DNA from: Dacryopinax spathularia | Taxonomy: Eukaryota > Basidiomycota > Dacrymycetes > Dacrymycetales > Dacrymycetaceae | Length of the DNA stretch: 64,000 nucleotides | Direction of reading: 5' to 3' | Assembly (NCBI GenBank): GCA_037974965.1 | Contig: JBBPFI010000018.1 | Span: 186,001-250,000, forward strand | In this document: positions 31,498 to 40,953 of the stretch, in pieces | Layout of the letters: each line of letters opens with the position of its first letter | Position numbering within the stretch: the stretch's first letter is position 1 | Notes under the pieces: model-generated | Told to the model about the DNA's origin: nothing | Database searches by the model: none | The model's input: only the letters and a program-made list of their open reading frames with translations | Made by a program: the position numbers and the translations under genes

Positions 31498-34400
31498 ATG
31501 GCAGAGCCCACTCTAATACTGGACAACCTCACCCTCCTATCGCTTCAATCATTCCCATCCCCACTCCCATCACCCTCTCCCTCACCAACAACCCACCGCG
31601 TCCCTTCTTATCCTCACCCACCACCCGCGAATCCGAATACGACTGACTCCTCCGACCCAGCCAGCACCGCCAGCAACCACAACAATAACGACTCAGACGA
31701 CTCCCTCCCCTCCCTAGACGTCAACTCCACATCCCTCTACAACTTCCTCGGCCTCCCACCTCCTTCCCCATCTCCCATCCATCCCTCTGCGCTCGACACC
31801 TCCATCTCCTTCGCCCAGCCAGGGGAGCACACTCAGCTAGAAGGCGTAGAAGAGGAGGACAAGGAGAACACCCGGCCCCATTCCCCCTCACCCACCCCCT
31901 CTCCTTCGCCAAGAAAGCCCATCGTACGGTACTCCCAAGTCCCGCTCTCGCCCGTCCGGCCAACTTCGCCCAGCCTCAACCTAGGGTTAGGGCTAGCGAG
32001 TCTCGTCGTTCCCGACAACAGCGGCATCGCAGTTGGAGTAGGCGGGAATGGGGCCAAAGCCAGCAGCACCCCTAAGAGGATTAGAGTGGCCGAGAGGGGG
32101 GAGACGCCGCCGAGCAGTTTTTCGCTCCGAGGACGGGGGAAGGTTCGGAGGAGTGGGTCTGGTTCTGGAGGGAAGCGGGGAGGGAAATCAGCCGGTGGAG
32201 GGAATACGAAGATGGCAGCTTCTACACCCCGATCTGCTCGCTCACGGACCACTACCTCTCCTGCTGCCCTGCCAGCCCCAGTTGCATCACCAAGTCTCTC
32301 AGCCCGCCCAGCCCGTCCGTCAGCTCCGTCCCGCAATTCCATTGGCCCGAACGGCGCTTGGCCGGCCGATGCGAGCTTCCTCTCCTCGTCCTACTCCTCC
32401 CGCCCCTCCCTCGGCTCAGGCAGGCGCAGAAGCTCAGCCGAGCTCTCCGCATGGGCCGCCACGGCGGAGTTCGGCGAGCTGCTCGCCCTGCCCTCCCCGC
32501 TGGGGTCAACAGCCGACTCGGGTGAGCGCTCGTATACCTCTTCAGGGGGTCAAGGACGTAGTGGGAGAGCGAGTGTAGGGAGCGTTGCAACTGCTGGAGG
32601 GGGCGAAGGCCGGGGCGGAGGAGTGAGCGTGAGCGTTGGATGGCAGAGAGAAGTAGCGGAGGAGATCGTTAGGCTCTCGCTCAGTCGGTCGTTCGCGGCT
32701 GGTCCTGCTGCTTCTCAGACCCAAGCCCACGGCGCGGCAGGTCGAGCAGCACGCCGCTCCACCTCGCCTGCGCAGGCTGCTCGTCCACCTCCAACCAAGC
32801 GCAAAGGCATCACCTCCAACCCCTCCAGCCCAACCGCAAGCCCCAGCCCAACGCCAACAACCCCTTCCCACCCCTCCCTGCCCTCTCCAGCCCCAGCGCC
32901 AAGGGCAGCGGCACCGGCACCAGCAAGCGCATGCGCACCGGCCCAAGTCCGCCCAGCGCCCAACACGCCCTCCAGACCCAGATGGGCCGATTTCCTCTTC
33001 CCTAGCACGGCCCCGCTACCGCCGGGGTCGCCTTTCCCTACTACCCCCAGTCCAAGCAGTAGCTCTCGGAGCTCGGGCTCTCCGCCTTTTGCTTCTCCTG
33101 CTTCTCCGGGCTCTCCTGCTGGTGCTACTTCGCCTACTTCACCCACGCCTCCAGGGGCTCCCAGTGCAAGGAGAGGTCGCTGGTCTCTAGGTCGGAAACC
33201 CAAAACCCGCTCAGCCCCCCAACCCCCTCCGCACGCCCCACCCACGCGAACTGAAAGCACAAAACAGCAAGAGAAAGAGAAAGAAAAGGAAAGAGAAGCC
33301 AGAGCGCAGGCCGACGCACTAAAAAGGGGAAAATACGTGCATCGCGCTGTTTCGGGTCCGGCGGTGTTCGGGGGTAGGCCGACAGTGAGGCTTGTTAGTG
33401 GCTCTGGGCCTGGGGCTTGGTCGGGCGGAGGGGTTGGCGGGCTGGTGGGTGTTGCTGGGCAAGGCAGAAGTGTCAGTGCTCCCCTTGCCCTTCCTCTCCG
33501 CTCAGCCTCCGCCTCTTCCCGCTCTACTCCCCCTCACGAGGGAGAAAAGAAGGCTAAGCAGGCTCAACAACAGGGGAGCGCGAGTCAGCCGAACCCTCTT
33601 TCCCTTCTCTCGCCCCCTCCTCCCCTCCTTCCTTCGGGCGGCGAGCTAGCCCCTCCCGCTAGGCCGGAAGGGGCGAGGAGTCGGAATAGCTGGTCCTCCT
33701 CCGGTAGTTCGGGGGTTACGTGGGGCCTGGGTTCTTCTTCTTCTCTACCAAGGGCGCACACCTATCTCCCTTCGCATGGGCAGGGCTCGCAGCGCTCGGA
33801 GGGGCACGGACAGCAGCCCGGGCTGGAAGTGGAGCAGGAGCAGAGTGCATCTGAGGTGTTGGAAAGGCCTTCCCGGGAATTAAGTTATCCCAGTGGGTGG
33901 TTATCCCCCCTCAGCGCAGGGGCCTTGCTTGCCGTTCCTCGGCCCGCGATAACCGCTCCGCCCGCTGGCGAAGGAGCGAGCTCAGGAGATGGAGAAGGAG
34001 GTGCAGCGGGGAAGGAAGGGGAACGGAGACCGAGGAGGGCAAGCGTACGGGACGTCCTCCTCCCCCGGCCTGTCCTCCTCCTTTCCCCTGCTGAGCCTGC
34101 CATTCCCGAGCGGGCTATGCTCGCCAGTCCCGGCTCCAGCGAGCAGGGCACGAGAGGTCGGCCAGTCAGCTTAAGTGGGTTAAGCACGGGCGAACGATCG
34201 ATTAGCCACGGCTCGCGGCTCTCGCTCCCGCCTCCCGTCAGGCCAGGCTCGCAAGTGTCCTTCGCCGGCCAAAGCACCGGCCGACCAGCCAGCCGCGCAA
34301 GCCGAGTCTCCTGCGCGTCCCTTCCCCCTACTCGCCCGACGAGCCGCCTGAGCCTAGCGAGTCTCTCGGAGCTGGTGGTGGCAAGGCAGAGCCTAGACCG

Positions 34401-34890
34401 GAGGAGCGGGATGCTTAACCGGCCTTTCCGCGATACCGCGACCGGAGGGCTGGAGACGGTGGAGGATAGTCGGCTGTACGCTCCTGGCGCTGAAGCTGCC
34501 TCTAGCGGGGGAGTGCGGTCAGACTTGCGGGGAGAGCAGGAAGAGGGGGAGGAGGAGAGCTGGGAGGTCAGGGAGGCGAAGAGGCGGAAAAGGCTGTTTT
34601 GGCTGGGGGTGCTCGTGTTTCCAGCTTGGTGGCTGGGCTCTCTGCCCGCTCGTCCCCCCTCCAACGGTTTGTTCGACGAGGAGAAGACCGTCCACGCGAA
34701 CCTGGAGGGTGGATATGCTGGCACCGCCAGCGGCCTGGCAGTTCAGAACACTGCTGCTGGCGGACGGCCAGCGGGAAAGGAGCAGTTGGAATGGAGAGTC
34801 TGGCAAGGGAGGTGTCGGGCGGCTGCGGCGATTAGCGTGTTCGTTGCTGTGGGGGTGTTGGTGCTCGTTCTGGTATTTGTGCTACACTGA
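31498..34890 (+). CDS. Ser/Pro-rich disordered protein with hydrophobic C-terminal membrane tail
   Basis: A single exon of 1,130 residues from the ATG at 31498. About 1,000 residues are Ser/Pro/Ala-rich and probably disordered, with many SP/TP sites and basic patches. They include a stretch near residues 570-600 that is charged and helical (KQQEKEKEKEREARAQADALK). The C-terminal ~100 residues are different: KRRKRLFWLGVLVFPAWWLGSLP (aromatic-rich, hydrophobic), then WRVWQGRCR leading into a final 20-residue hydrophobic helix ending at the C-terminus. This RxFWLGxLxxPxWWxG...WRxRCRxA arrangement recurs at the ends of many otherwise disordered fungal proteins (recalled from family patterns). It implies a double or tail membrane anchor with the long N-terminal part facing the cytosol. 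Function unknown. Confidence 0.72.
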   Translation: MAEPTLILDNLTLLSLQSFPSPLPSPSPSPTTHRVPSYPHPPPANPNTTDSSDPASTASNHNNNDSDDSLPSLDVNSTSLYNFLGLPPPSPSPIHPSALDTSISFAQPGEHTQLEGVEEEDKENTRPHSPSPTPSPSPRKPIVRYSQVPLSPVRPTSPSLNLGLGLASLVVPDNSGIAVGVGGNGAKASSTPKRIRVAERGETPPSSFSLRGRGKVRRSGSGSGGKRGGKSAGGGNTKMAASTPRSARSRTTTSPAALPAPVASPSLSARPARPSAPSRNSIGPNGAWPADASFLSSSYSSRPSLGSGRRRSSAELSAWAATAEFGELLALPSPLGSTADSGERSYTSSGGQGRSGRASVGSVATAGGGEGRGGGVSVSVGWQREVAEEIVRLSLSRSFAAGPAASQTQAHGAAGRAARRSTSPAQAARPPPTKRKGITSNPSSPTASPSPTPTTPSHPSLPSPAPAPRAAAPAPASACAPAQVRPAPNTPSRPRWADFLFPSTAPLPPGSPFPTTPSPSSSSRSSGSPPFASPASPGSPAGATSPTSPTPPGAPSARRGRWSLGRKPKTRSAPQPPPHAPPTRTESTKQQEKEKEKEREARAQADALKRGKYVHRAVSGPAVFGGRPTVRLVSGSGPGAWSGGGVGGLVGVAGQGRSVSAPLALPLRSASASSRSTPPHEGEKKAKQAQQQGSASQPNPLSLLSPPPPLLPSGGELAPPARPEGARSRNSWSSSGSSGVTWGLGSSSSLPRAHTYLPSHGQGSQRSEGHGQQPGLEVEQEQSASEVLERPSRELSYPSGWLSPLSAGALLAVPRPAITAPPAGEGASSGDGEGGAAGKEGERRPRRASVRDVLLPRPVLLLSPAEPAIPERAMLASPGSSEQGTRGRPVSLSGLSTGERSISHGSRLSLPPPVRPGSQVSFAGQSTGRPASRASRVSCASLPPTRPTSRLSLASLSELVVARQSLDRRSGMLNRPFRDTATGGLETVEDSRLYAPGAEAASSGGVRSDLRGEQEEGEEESWEVREAKRRKRLFWLGVLVFPAWWLGSLPARPPSNGLFDEEKTVHANLEGGYAGTASGLAVQNTAAGGRPAGKEQLEWRVWQGRCRAAAAISVFVAVGVLVLVLVFVLH

Positions 34891-35774
34891 TCACGGCCGC
34901 CCCCTTTGCATTCCTTCCTTTGAAGTGCGACCCCAACCGTTGCTGCAGGATTGTTGGCTTTCTTTCTTGTACCCGAGGACTTTGGTGTTTGTTGTTTTGG
35001 ACTTTGTGACATTCTTACTCTACTACATTGACTAAAACCGACAACGCGTACATACTGTATGTGCATATTGTAGACTTGCACTACTTACAGTAGGTTTTGT
35101 TGTAGATTCGGACAATGCAATCTACTTGATCATAGAAAAGCTTGCGTACATCGCGATCCAGCATGATCCAGGCGCTCGAGGCACTCGCGGAGAGGACATG
35201 TTCGCTTGCTTCGTACTGGGCAACAGCCTACAACCCACAGGAAGGAACGCAACGACGTGGGGGACGGCCAGCCCAGGACGTTCATCCGGGCCACGGACAG
35301 TCAAAATGCGCACGATGGCACCCTTCGCCGAAGCCTCCAAAGCTACTCAGTCGGTAAGCGTCATTCCAGCGAGTGGCATAGCAACCAGCGACCGAGTCGT
35401 CGTCATTTTTTCACCACCAGACCGTCGTCAACCTCCAGCCCATCCCTCCTCACCCCTCCCCCGTCGTCACCCCAGCCCCCATCGTCACCGACCAACGACC
35501 AGCCACCCTACATGAATCCCAAACCCAGGAATGCCCGGAATGACCAGCGAGACATCCACACTCCGGCGCTCCGGTGGTCCGTGTCTTACCGGTTGCCTGC
35601 AAGTGGGATGGATGGCTGGTAGCTGGTGGCTGGTGGCTGGTTGGGCAACGGTGTGAATGGGAGGAATGTTTTTGAGACTGGGTTGGACGGTGCGGTTGGG
35701 GGGCTGTGAGGGGAGGGAATGGGGATGTTTGCGCTGAGGGTGGGGATGCGTAGCAGGTTGGCGAAGGTGTAGAA
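34891..35774. other. Intergenic region
   Basis: About 880 bp. A plus-strand frame near 35126-35360 is open and moderately biased, but I found no domain or convincing splice partner, so no gene is called. Confidence 0.35.
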
Positions 35775-36670
35775 CTAGTGTGCGTAGTTAGGATTCCCAA
35801 AAGCGGGCGAGTCCGCGACTAGGCTGCAATCCGGCCCCATCGAGCTGAGGACAGCGGTATCCATTTCGCCGCGTATACGTTGCAAGCGGAGCTCTAGACC
35901 TACGAACCGATGGCCAGCGCCGTACGCACCGTCGTTCGAAAGAGGAAAGCATGGTGCGAGAGGTCTGCAGTCGATCCCAGATCGCCGTACAGCATATCCA
36001 GCGATGAGCTTCCAGTGCATTGGGCTGACAATGCCGGTACAGCAGCAGGCCCGAGCCTTGGGAGACCATTGACAGCTATCGACAAGTAAAAGTCTTTCAT
36101 GCAGTCCAGCCCGTATACGACAATCATCTTCTTGTCCTCGGCACATATGCCGTTTCGGTATTGGGAGCGGTCCAGGACTTGCAAGACCCATATCTCCCAT
36201 TCCGCACATCCATACGTTCCGGTCCTCCATTTCCGCAGTTCCATAGCTGTGCGTCCCAAGTCGATGTACAAGAAGAGATTTGCCGTATTACATTTCTCAT
36301 GATTTAAAGGCCAGGTCGTGACAAGTCTTCAACCGCAGACAATGAGAGAGTTAAGCGATCAGCAATGTCTTTTTAGGACTGACGGGCCTGACACATTAGC
36401 GGGTCGATGTCCATAAGGACAATCACGAGCATTCCCGGCCAGCGGTATCTGTCGGCGGCCATTGATAGTGACCTTCAGCGGGATCTGACAGGTCAGACCA
36501 TATTTCGCCGTGCTGTTGCTGGGGAGGGAGAGGGGAAGAGGTGATTGAAGTGCGGCGACTGATGCCGCTCGGCGCCGGGCGCGTGCCTGACCACGCGAGA
36601 CAAAGAACCCGTCATCATCGGTGGGATCGATGGGATCGGTGGCTGTGGGCGCCTCTTTTTGCCCCCACAT
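35775..36670 (-). CDS. Probable three-exon gene, unknown function
   Basis: Exons 36670-36393, 36326-36030 and 35964-35775 join in frame to give 254 residues from an ATG at 36670, with 65-66 nt introns. The donors are weak (GTCAGG, GTCAGC) but both joins restore frame exactly. The last two exons have protein-like composition, such as LFLYIDLGRTAMELRKWRTG and GAGHRFVGLELRLQRIRGEM. No domain, signal peptide or membrane helix is recognised. It is isolated, with nearly 1 kb of empty sequence on each side. It could be a lineage-specific gene or a decayed one. Confidence 0.42.
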
Positions 36671-37678
36671 CCGTCACCTTCCGCCCAGCCTCGACTTTCT
36701 ACCAGCTCGCACCGCCTCTTTCCAACTCAGGTTCTCTGGCCATATCCGAGGATGATATTCTCGAATGGTGCCATTGTCGGATAATGCTGGACTTCTATGC
36801 GGATGACGGGTGAGCGAGGGGGATAGAGATCCTCACCGCAATGCATTCCCTCGGCTGGCTGTCATGAAGCACGAGCAAGCCACGAGCCCAAAGGCACGGA
36901 AGGAATTGTCTCTCCCTGTCTCTCAAAGCCAAGGAATGTCTATCCCCTTGCGACAACCCTTCAATCCCTCAGCAGCTCGAGGCGGCTGGCCGTTGCCCAT
37001 CCTCATCCAAGTCTGCGACAGCTTGACTCTCACTAGGCTCAGGCATGCCCGGCACGCAAAGCTAAGGAATTTTACGGGCGGCTTTCATGTCTGACGCAGT
37101 GAGGGATCTCAGATCCGTCTCACCTCTCTTGCTTTCACCACTGGGAGCGCTCACACGATCCGGTACAATGGGAGGGCGGGTGCAGATCTTACCCGCCTGC
37201 CCCACTATCGTCCTCTCTCATACTGCATGCAGTGTGACTGCATACCCGTGCAGTGCACTGCATACAGCAGGACAAACTGGAACATCAAGATTTTCGCCCG
37301 TCTCCGGCCATAGCGACTCCCGCCCCGGATCCGGGTTGCGGCTGGATCTGAGGTGCGAGACTCAGGGATCCATGGATGGATGATACGACCGCGCCCCGAT
37401 GATATCCGTGATCCTCCTTTGGCGTGTCTGAGGATGGGGGGACTGGGTGTCTTGCGTTGCTTGGGCGCGCTCTGCGTCAGTGGGCGGAGGGTATAATAGC
37501 TTGTTGTGTGACACCCCTGCGTACGCTCACATCCGCTGCGCTTTCTCCCCTCAAGACCGCCTCACGTTCCCAACGCACGACATCCATAACCACATCGACA
37601 TCAACAGCAACATCGACATCACAGCAACATCAACAGTAACAGCAACATACTAAAACCCCCCTGTTGAGATCACGTACG
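36671..37678. promoter_or_regulatory. Upstream region of CPL1-like gene with TGCA palindromes
   Basis: About 1 kb with no supported gene. At 37222-37262 it carries two perfect palindromes: the 12-mer ACTGCATGCAGT (37222-37233) and the 14-mer TGCAGTGCACTGCA (37249-37262). A TGACTGCA copy lies between them. This cluster is about 420 bp before the start of the secreted cysteine-rich gene. Confidence 0.45.
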
Positions 37679-38566
37679 ATGGTCCGCCTCTCCACCGTCG
37701 TCATCGCCCTCCTCTCCCTCACCGCCTCCACCTCCGCCCTCACCTGCCCCGCCGGCACATGGAAACAAGGCGACCACTGCCAGGCCTGCCAATCCGGCTA
37801 CCAATGCCCAGACGGCATCAACCAGTCTCCGTGTCCCGCCGGCACCTACGCAAACAGCGGCAACACGGGCTGTGTTACCTGTCCCGCCGGGTCAAGGTGC
37901 CCCAACTCGGGCTTGTCACAATCTACACCATGCGACGCCGGGACGTATCAGGACCAAGTGGGCCAGACGGACTGCAAAGCCTGCCCGGCGGGGACGTACA
38001 CGGGTGCGACTGGCCAAACGGGCTGCTGTGCCTGCTGTCCCGGGTCGTTTAACTCCCAAACCCATCAGACGCACTGTCAAGCATGCGCGAACTCGAAGCT
38101 TTCACCAGCAGGGTCGACGTCGCAGAGTCAGTGTACGGGCGCGGCGTGGGCTTCTCCACCTACGTGTACCACACCGAGTACGGCGACGACTTGCCCGGCT
38201 TATTCGCAGAGGCGAGCGAGAGCGTTTGGGCAGAAGAGGAGCTCATGCCCGAAGCACGGTCAGCGGCTCTGCCCGATCCTGCATGGCAGGGGTCTGGAAG
38301 AGTGCGTTGATGTGGAGAACGACCTGGAGAGCTGTGGTGGGTGCATGGGTCCCGACCCGGAGCTGGGCGGCGGCGTGGACTGCACACAAATCACTGGCGC
38401 CAGGGACGTTGCCTGCCGCCGAGGGAAGTGCGTCGTCACCCGCTGCGCTCCGGGGTACACGGTCGCACAGGACAGGAAGGAGTGCGTGCCGATGATGAAG
38501 CTGCAGCCTAATATCGCGAGGAGCCAGGCGAAGGCACATGCGGCTTTCGCTAGGTCGCACTTCTAG
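37679..38566 (+). CDS. Secreted cysteine-rich CPL1-like protein
   Basis: A single exon of 295 residues from the ATG at 37679. An N-terminal signal peptide (hydrophobic VVIALLSLTASTSA, residues ~6-20) is followed by four or five cysteine-rich repeats of the form CPAGTY....G...C..C (residues ~22-155). These resemble GCC2/GCC3 or TNFR-type repeats. After a variable linker comes the C-terminal CPL1-type domain: GLEECVDVENDLESCGGC, then GVDCTQITGA, ACRRGKCVVTRCAPGY. CPL1 of Cryptococcus was found in screens for capsule and virulence defects and is a secreted protein that acts on host macrophages. In non-pathogens, relatives are common surface or secreted proteins of unknown role. Function here is not established. 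Confidence 0.8.
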   Translation: MVRLSTVVIALLSLTASTSALTCPAGTWKQGDHCQACQSGYQCPDGINQSPCPAGTYANSGNTGCVTCPAGSRCPNSGLSQSTPCDAGTYQDQVGQTDCKACPAGTYTGATGQTGCCACCPGSFNSQTHQTHCQACANSKLSPAGSTSQSQCTGAAWASPPTCTTPSTATTCPAYSQRRARAFGQKRSSCPKHGQRLCPILHGRGLEECVDVENDLESCGGCMGPDPELGGGVDCTQITGARDVACRRGKCVVTRCAPGYTVAQDRKECVPMMKLQPNIARSQAKAHAAFARSHF

Positions 38567-39055
38567 CCACTTTCCCCGTCCATGACTCTCTCCTCCTCTT
38601 CTCTCCTTTTTTGGACTCTTGGGCATTAGGTGTACGATATCCCCTTTCATGGTGGGAAGACATAACATAGACATCGAACAATAATATCATCCCCTCCACA
38701 TCACGTAACTGTCCATCATCATCATCAATTCGTAACGTAAATCCCAACAACCAATGAAGGTGAAAGTAGCTCCCCCCACTTCACACTGTCAGCTCAGGGT
38801 AGGCACGTCGGTAGCCGCCAGCCTTCCTATGGTGTGGCTTGCGAGGAATGTAAGGTGAAAGTGCAAGCCACTACATTACGCCTCCTACCAGTGGTCAGCC
38901 ACGCCTCGGGGGCGTCACGTGATAGGAAAGGGTAATGACGCGCCTCCTACTTGCCACCAAGTACCCCTCCGGTATTCAGCCAGCAATGCGCATATATCTC
39001 CCTCTTTTCTCACCAACACCTTCAGCAGCCCTGTATTCTACGTGAAGTATTCAGG
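38567..39055. other. Intergenic region with CACGTG site
   Basis: About 490 bp between two plus-strand genes. It contains the 8-bp palindrome TCACGTGA at 38915-38922, about 135 bp upstream of the next start. No gene is seen. Confidence 0.4.
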
Positions 39056-40624
39056 ATGGCTCTCCCACCACCCCCAACAATCCCAATAGCGCTCCAATCA
39101 GCGCTCGAAGACCACTTAGGACCGTTCACGGCCCATCCAGTCCAAGGAGGCTCAAGCGCGTACAACTCGCTCGCTTTCGTCCTTACTCCTCTTGCTCAAT
39201 CTACGTCGACCGGGTCGGCGAGTCAGGCTGGGGAAAGGGCGGCCAGTACGAACCCTTTCCGGGCTGGTGGAACGGGTACGAGTTGGACGAACCCATTCTT
39301 GCCCTCTCCGAGCGCCGCACCTGCATACCGGCCGCCAGAAGGGCAGCAAGAGGCCGGGCAGCAGGAAGGGCAAGAGGAAGGGCAAGCAAGTTACATCCTC
39401 AAGATTCCGCAAAATCCCTATTCCCGCTTGGCAGTCCAACGCGAATCCGAAAACCTGCCCAAACTGCACGCCTACATCTCTCGCTCCTTCTCACCGTCCG
39501 AGGCTCTACAAGTGCCCTTCCCAGCTGCGATACCCCCACTCCCGCTCGGCGCCCTCCTCACCCATCGGATACCAGGGATAGACGGTGCAAGAGCCTGGTA
39601 TGCCTCGACATCGAGGAAAGAGCGAGAGAGCCTCTGTCGCGCATTTGGGAAAGCCGCACGATGGGTGCATTCGTTCGCCCTTCCGCCTGCTTCTGGCTTG
39701 CCCGGCCCCTTGCGCACAACCTTGCCAAAAGGAGTCGCAGAGGACGTCCGCACTCCCTCCATCGACGAAGACCCGCAAACAACACGCGACTGGCTCCGCC
39801 TTTACCTGCGCGCCGAGTCTGCTCGCTTAGCACCGCGGTTCACTGCCTTGGTGCCGGAGCCCGAGCCGCCTATAACGAGCGGGAGGGAGGAGGTCCTGGA
39901 GGGCCCGGAGCTGAAGAGGAAGGAGAGGGAACTGGAGAGAGCGGTTTGGTGCGTTACTACTATTGAGCGGGCTGTGGCGGACCCCGACCCGAAGCTGTGG
40001 GGCGAGGGGAGGGAGAGGTTGGTGGTCGTGCATGGGGATTGGACGTTGCCCAATATTCTGGTTCGGCGAGTGCGGACCGATACTACCGATGCGGGGCGGG
40101 CAGAAGCTGCAGAAGGAGTCATTGGAGAGGATGCGGATGGAGATGGGGAAGGCGAATGGGAACCAGTCGGGATTGTAGACTGGGGCGACTGTGGTGTCGC
40201 TGACAGGCGGTACGACCTCCGGATGGGCATCTGGAGTATCCTCTACAACTACGCGCTTTCCCATGCGGACCCCTCAACATCCGCCACCACCTCTGCGCCG
40301 TCCGCGAGGGAGGCAGCCACATCCGGCTCGTCCACTTCCGAAAGGGAAGCAGAAGAACAAGAATCCTACATTCGCGCCTTCCTCTCTTCCTACATCTCTT
40401 CCGGTTCAGGTCCAGAGGGAGTTGAATGGGTGCTAGAGGACTGGGAACGCTGGTTGGCTGCGAAGAAGGGTGAGACTGGTGGTGCGCAAGGTGGGACTCT
40501 GGCGGGAGGAGCGGGTGAGGTGAGGGAGGGGTATTGGGAGCCTTGGGCGGCGGCTTATGAGGTTTGGGACTTGCTGGTGGAGGATGGGGAGGTGTTTGGG
40601 CCGCCGGGGTTGGCTGTGGAATGA
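39056..40624 (+). CDS. Aminoglycoside phosphotransferase (APH)-fold kinase-like protein
   Basis: A single exon of 522 residues from the ATG at 39056. The protein-kinase-like APH core is visible. The N-lobe has YILKIPQNPYSRLAVQRESENL (ATP-binding Lys and helix-C Glu). The catalytic loop is VVHGDWTLPNIL (His-Gly-Asp...Asn), with IVDWGDCG as the metal-binding DFG equivalent and then a helical C-lobe. Fungal members of this superfamily phosphorylate small molecules or are uncharacterised; the substrate is unknown. Low-complexity insertions (Gln/Glu at ~90-110 and Ser/Thr/Ala at ~410-440) lengthen it over the usual 300-400 residues. The first 40 residues include a Pro-rich start. Confidence 0.8.
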   Translation: MALPPPPTIPIALQSALEDHLGPFTAHPVQGGSSAYNSLAFVLTPLAQSTSTGSASQAGERAASTNPFRAGGTGTSWTNPFLPSPSAAPAYRPPEGQQEAGQQEGQEEGQASYILKIPQNPYSRLAVQRESENLPKLHAYISRSFSPSEALQVPFPAAIPPLPLGALLTHRIPGIDGARAWYASTSRKERESLCRAFGKAARWVHSFALPPASGLPGPLRTTLPKGVAEDVRTPSIDEDPQTTRDWLRLYLRAESARLAPRFTALVPEPEPPITSGREEVLEGPELKRKERELERAVWCVTTIERAVADPDPKLWGEGRERLVVVHGDWTLPNILVRRVRTDTTDAGRAEAAEGVIGEDADGDGEGEWEPVGIVDWGDCGVADRRYDLRMGIWSILYNYALSHADPSTSATTSAPSAREAATSGSSTSEREAEEQESYIRAFLSSYISSGSGPEGVEWVLEDWERWLAAKKGETGGAQGGTLAGGAGEVREGYWEPWAAAYEVWDLLVEDGEVFGPPGLAVE

Positions 40625-40953
40625 GTTTGTCCAGTGGTGAAGTGTATCGCTATCGTATTTCTGTAGCACCTGTAGACTTGTCGCAGGTAATGACCTTGCT
40701 TGTTCCAACCTGTTCTGCTATGCACCAACACCCGGCCGGCGTCACCGCCGACGATGATCTGTGACATCACGTGCAATTTCCCCGGATAGTTTGTTGGCGG
40801 AGGTGACGGGGCGGCCTCCACCCCGCACTTCCCATTCATTCACTGTCTTTGACAATGACCATATATACCATGACTCTCCACCTGTCAACCCGTCCCGCTC
40901 GCTTTCACTTCCAATTGTCTAAGTTAAAGTCGGAACCGCCCGTTTAGCCCAGT
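40625..40953. other. Intergenic region with CACGTG site
   Basis: About 330 bp. A CACGTG hexamer lies at 40768-40773, ~180 bp upstream of the next gene. A TATA-like 'tatatatacca' sits near 40861. Confidence 0.4.

Noticed and set aside
35126-35515. Plus-strand 129-codon frame in the 35-kb gap
   Set aside because: Open and weakly protein-like, but with no domain, weak start and no consistent splice continuation.
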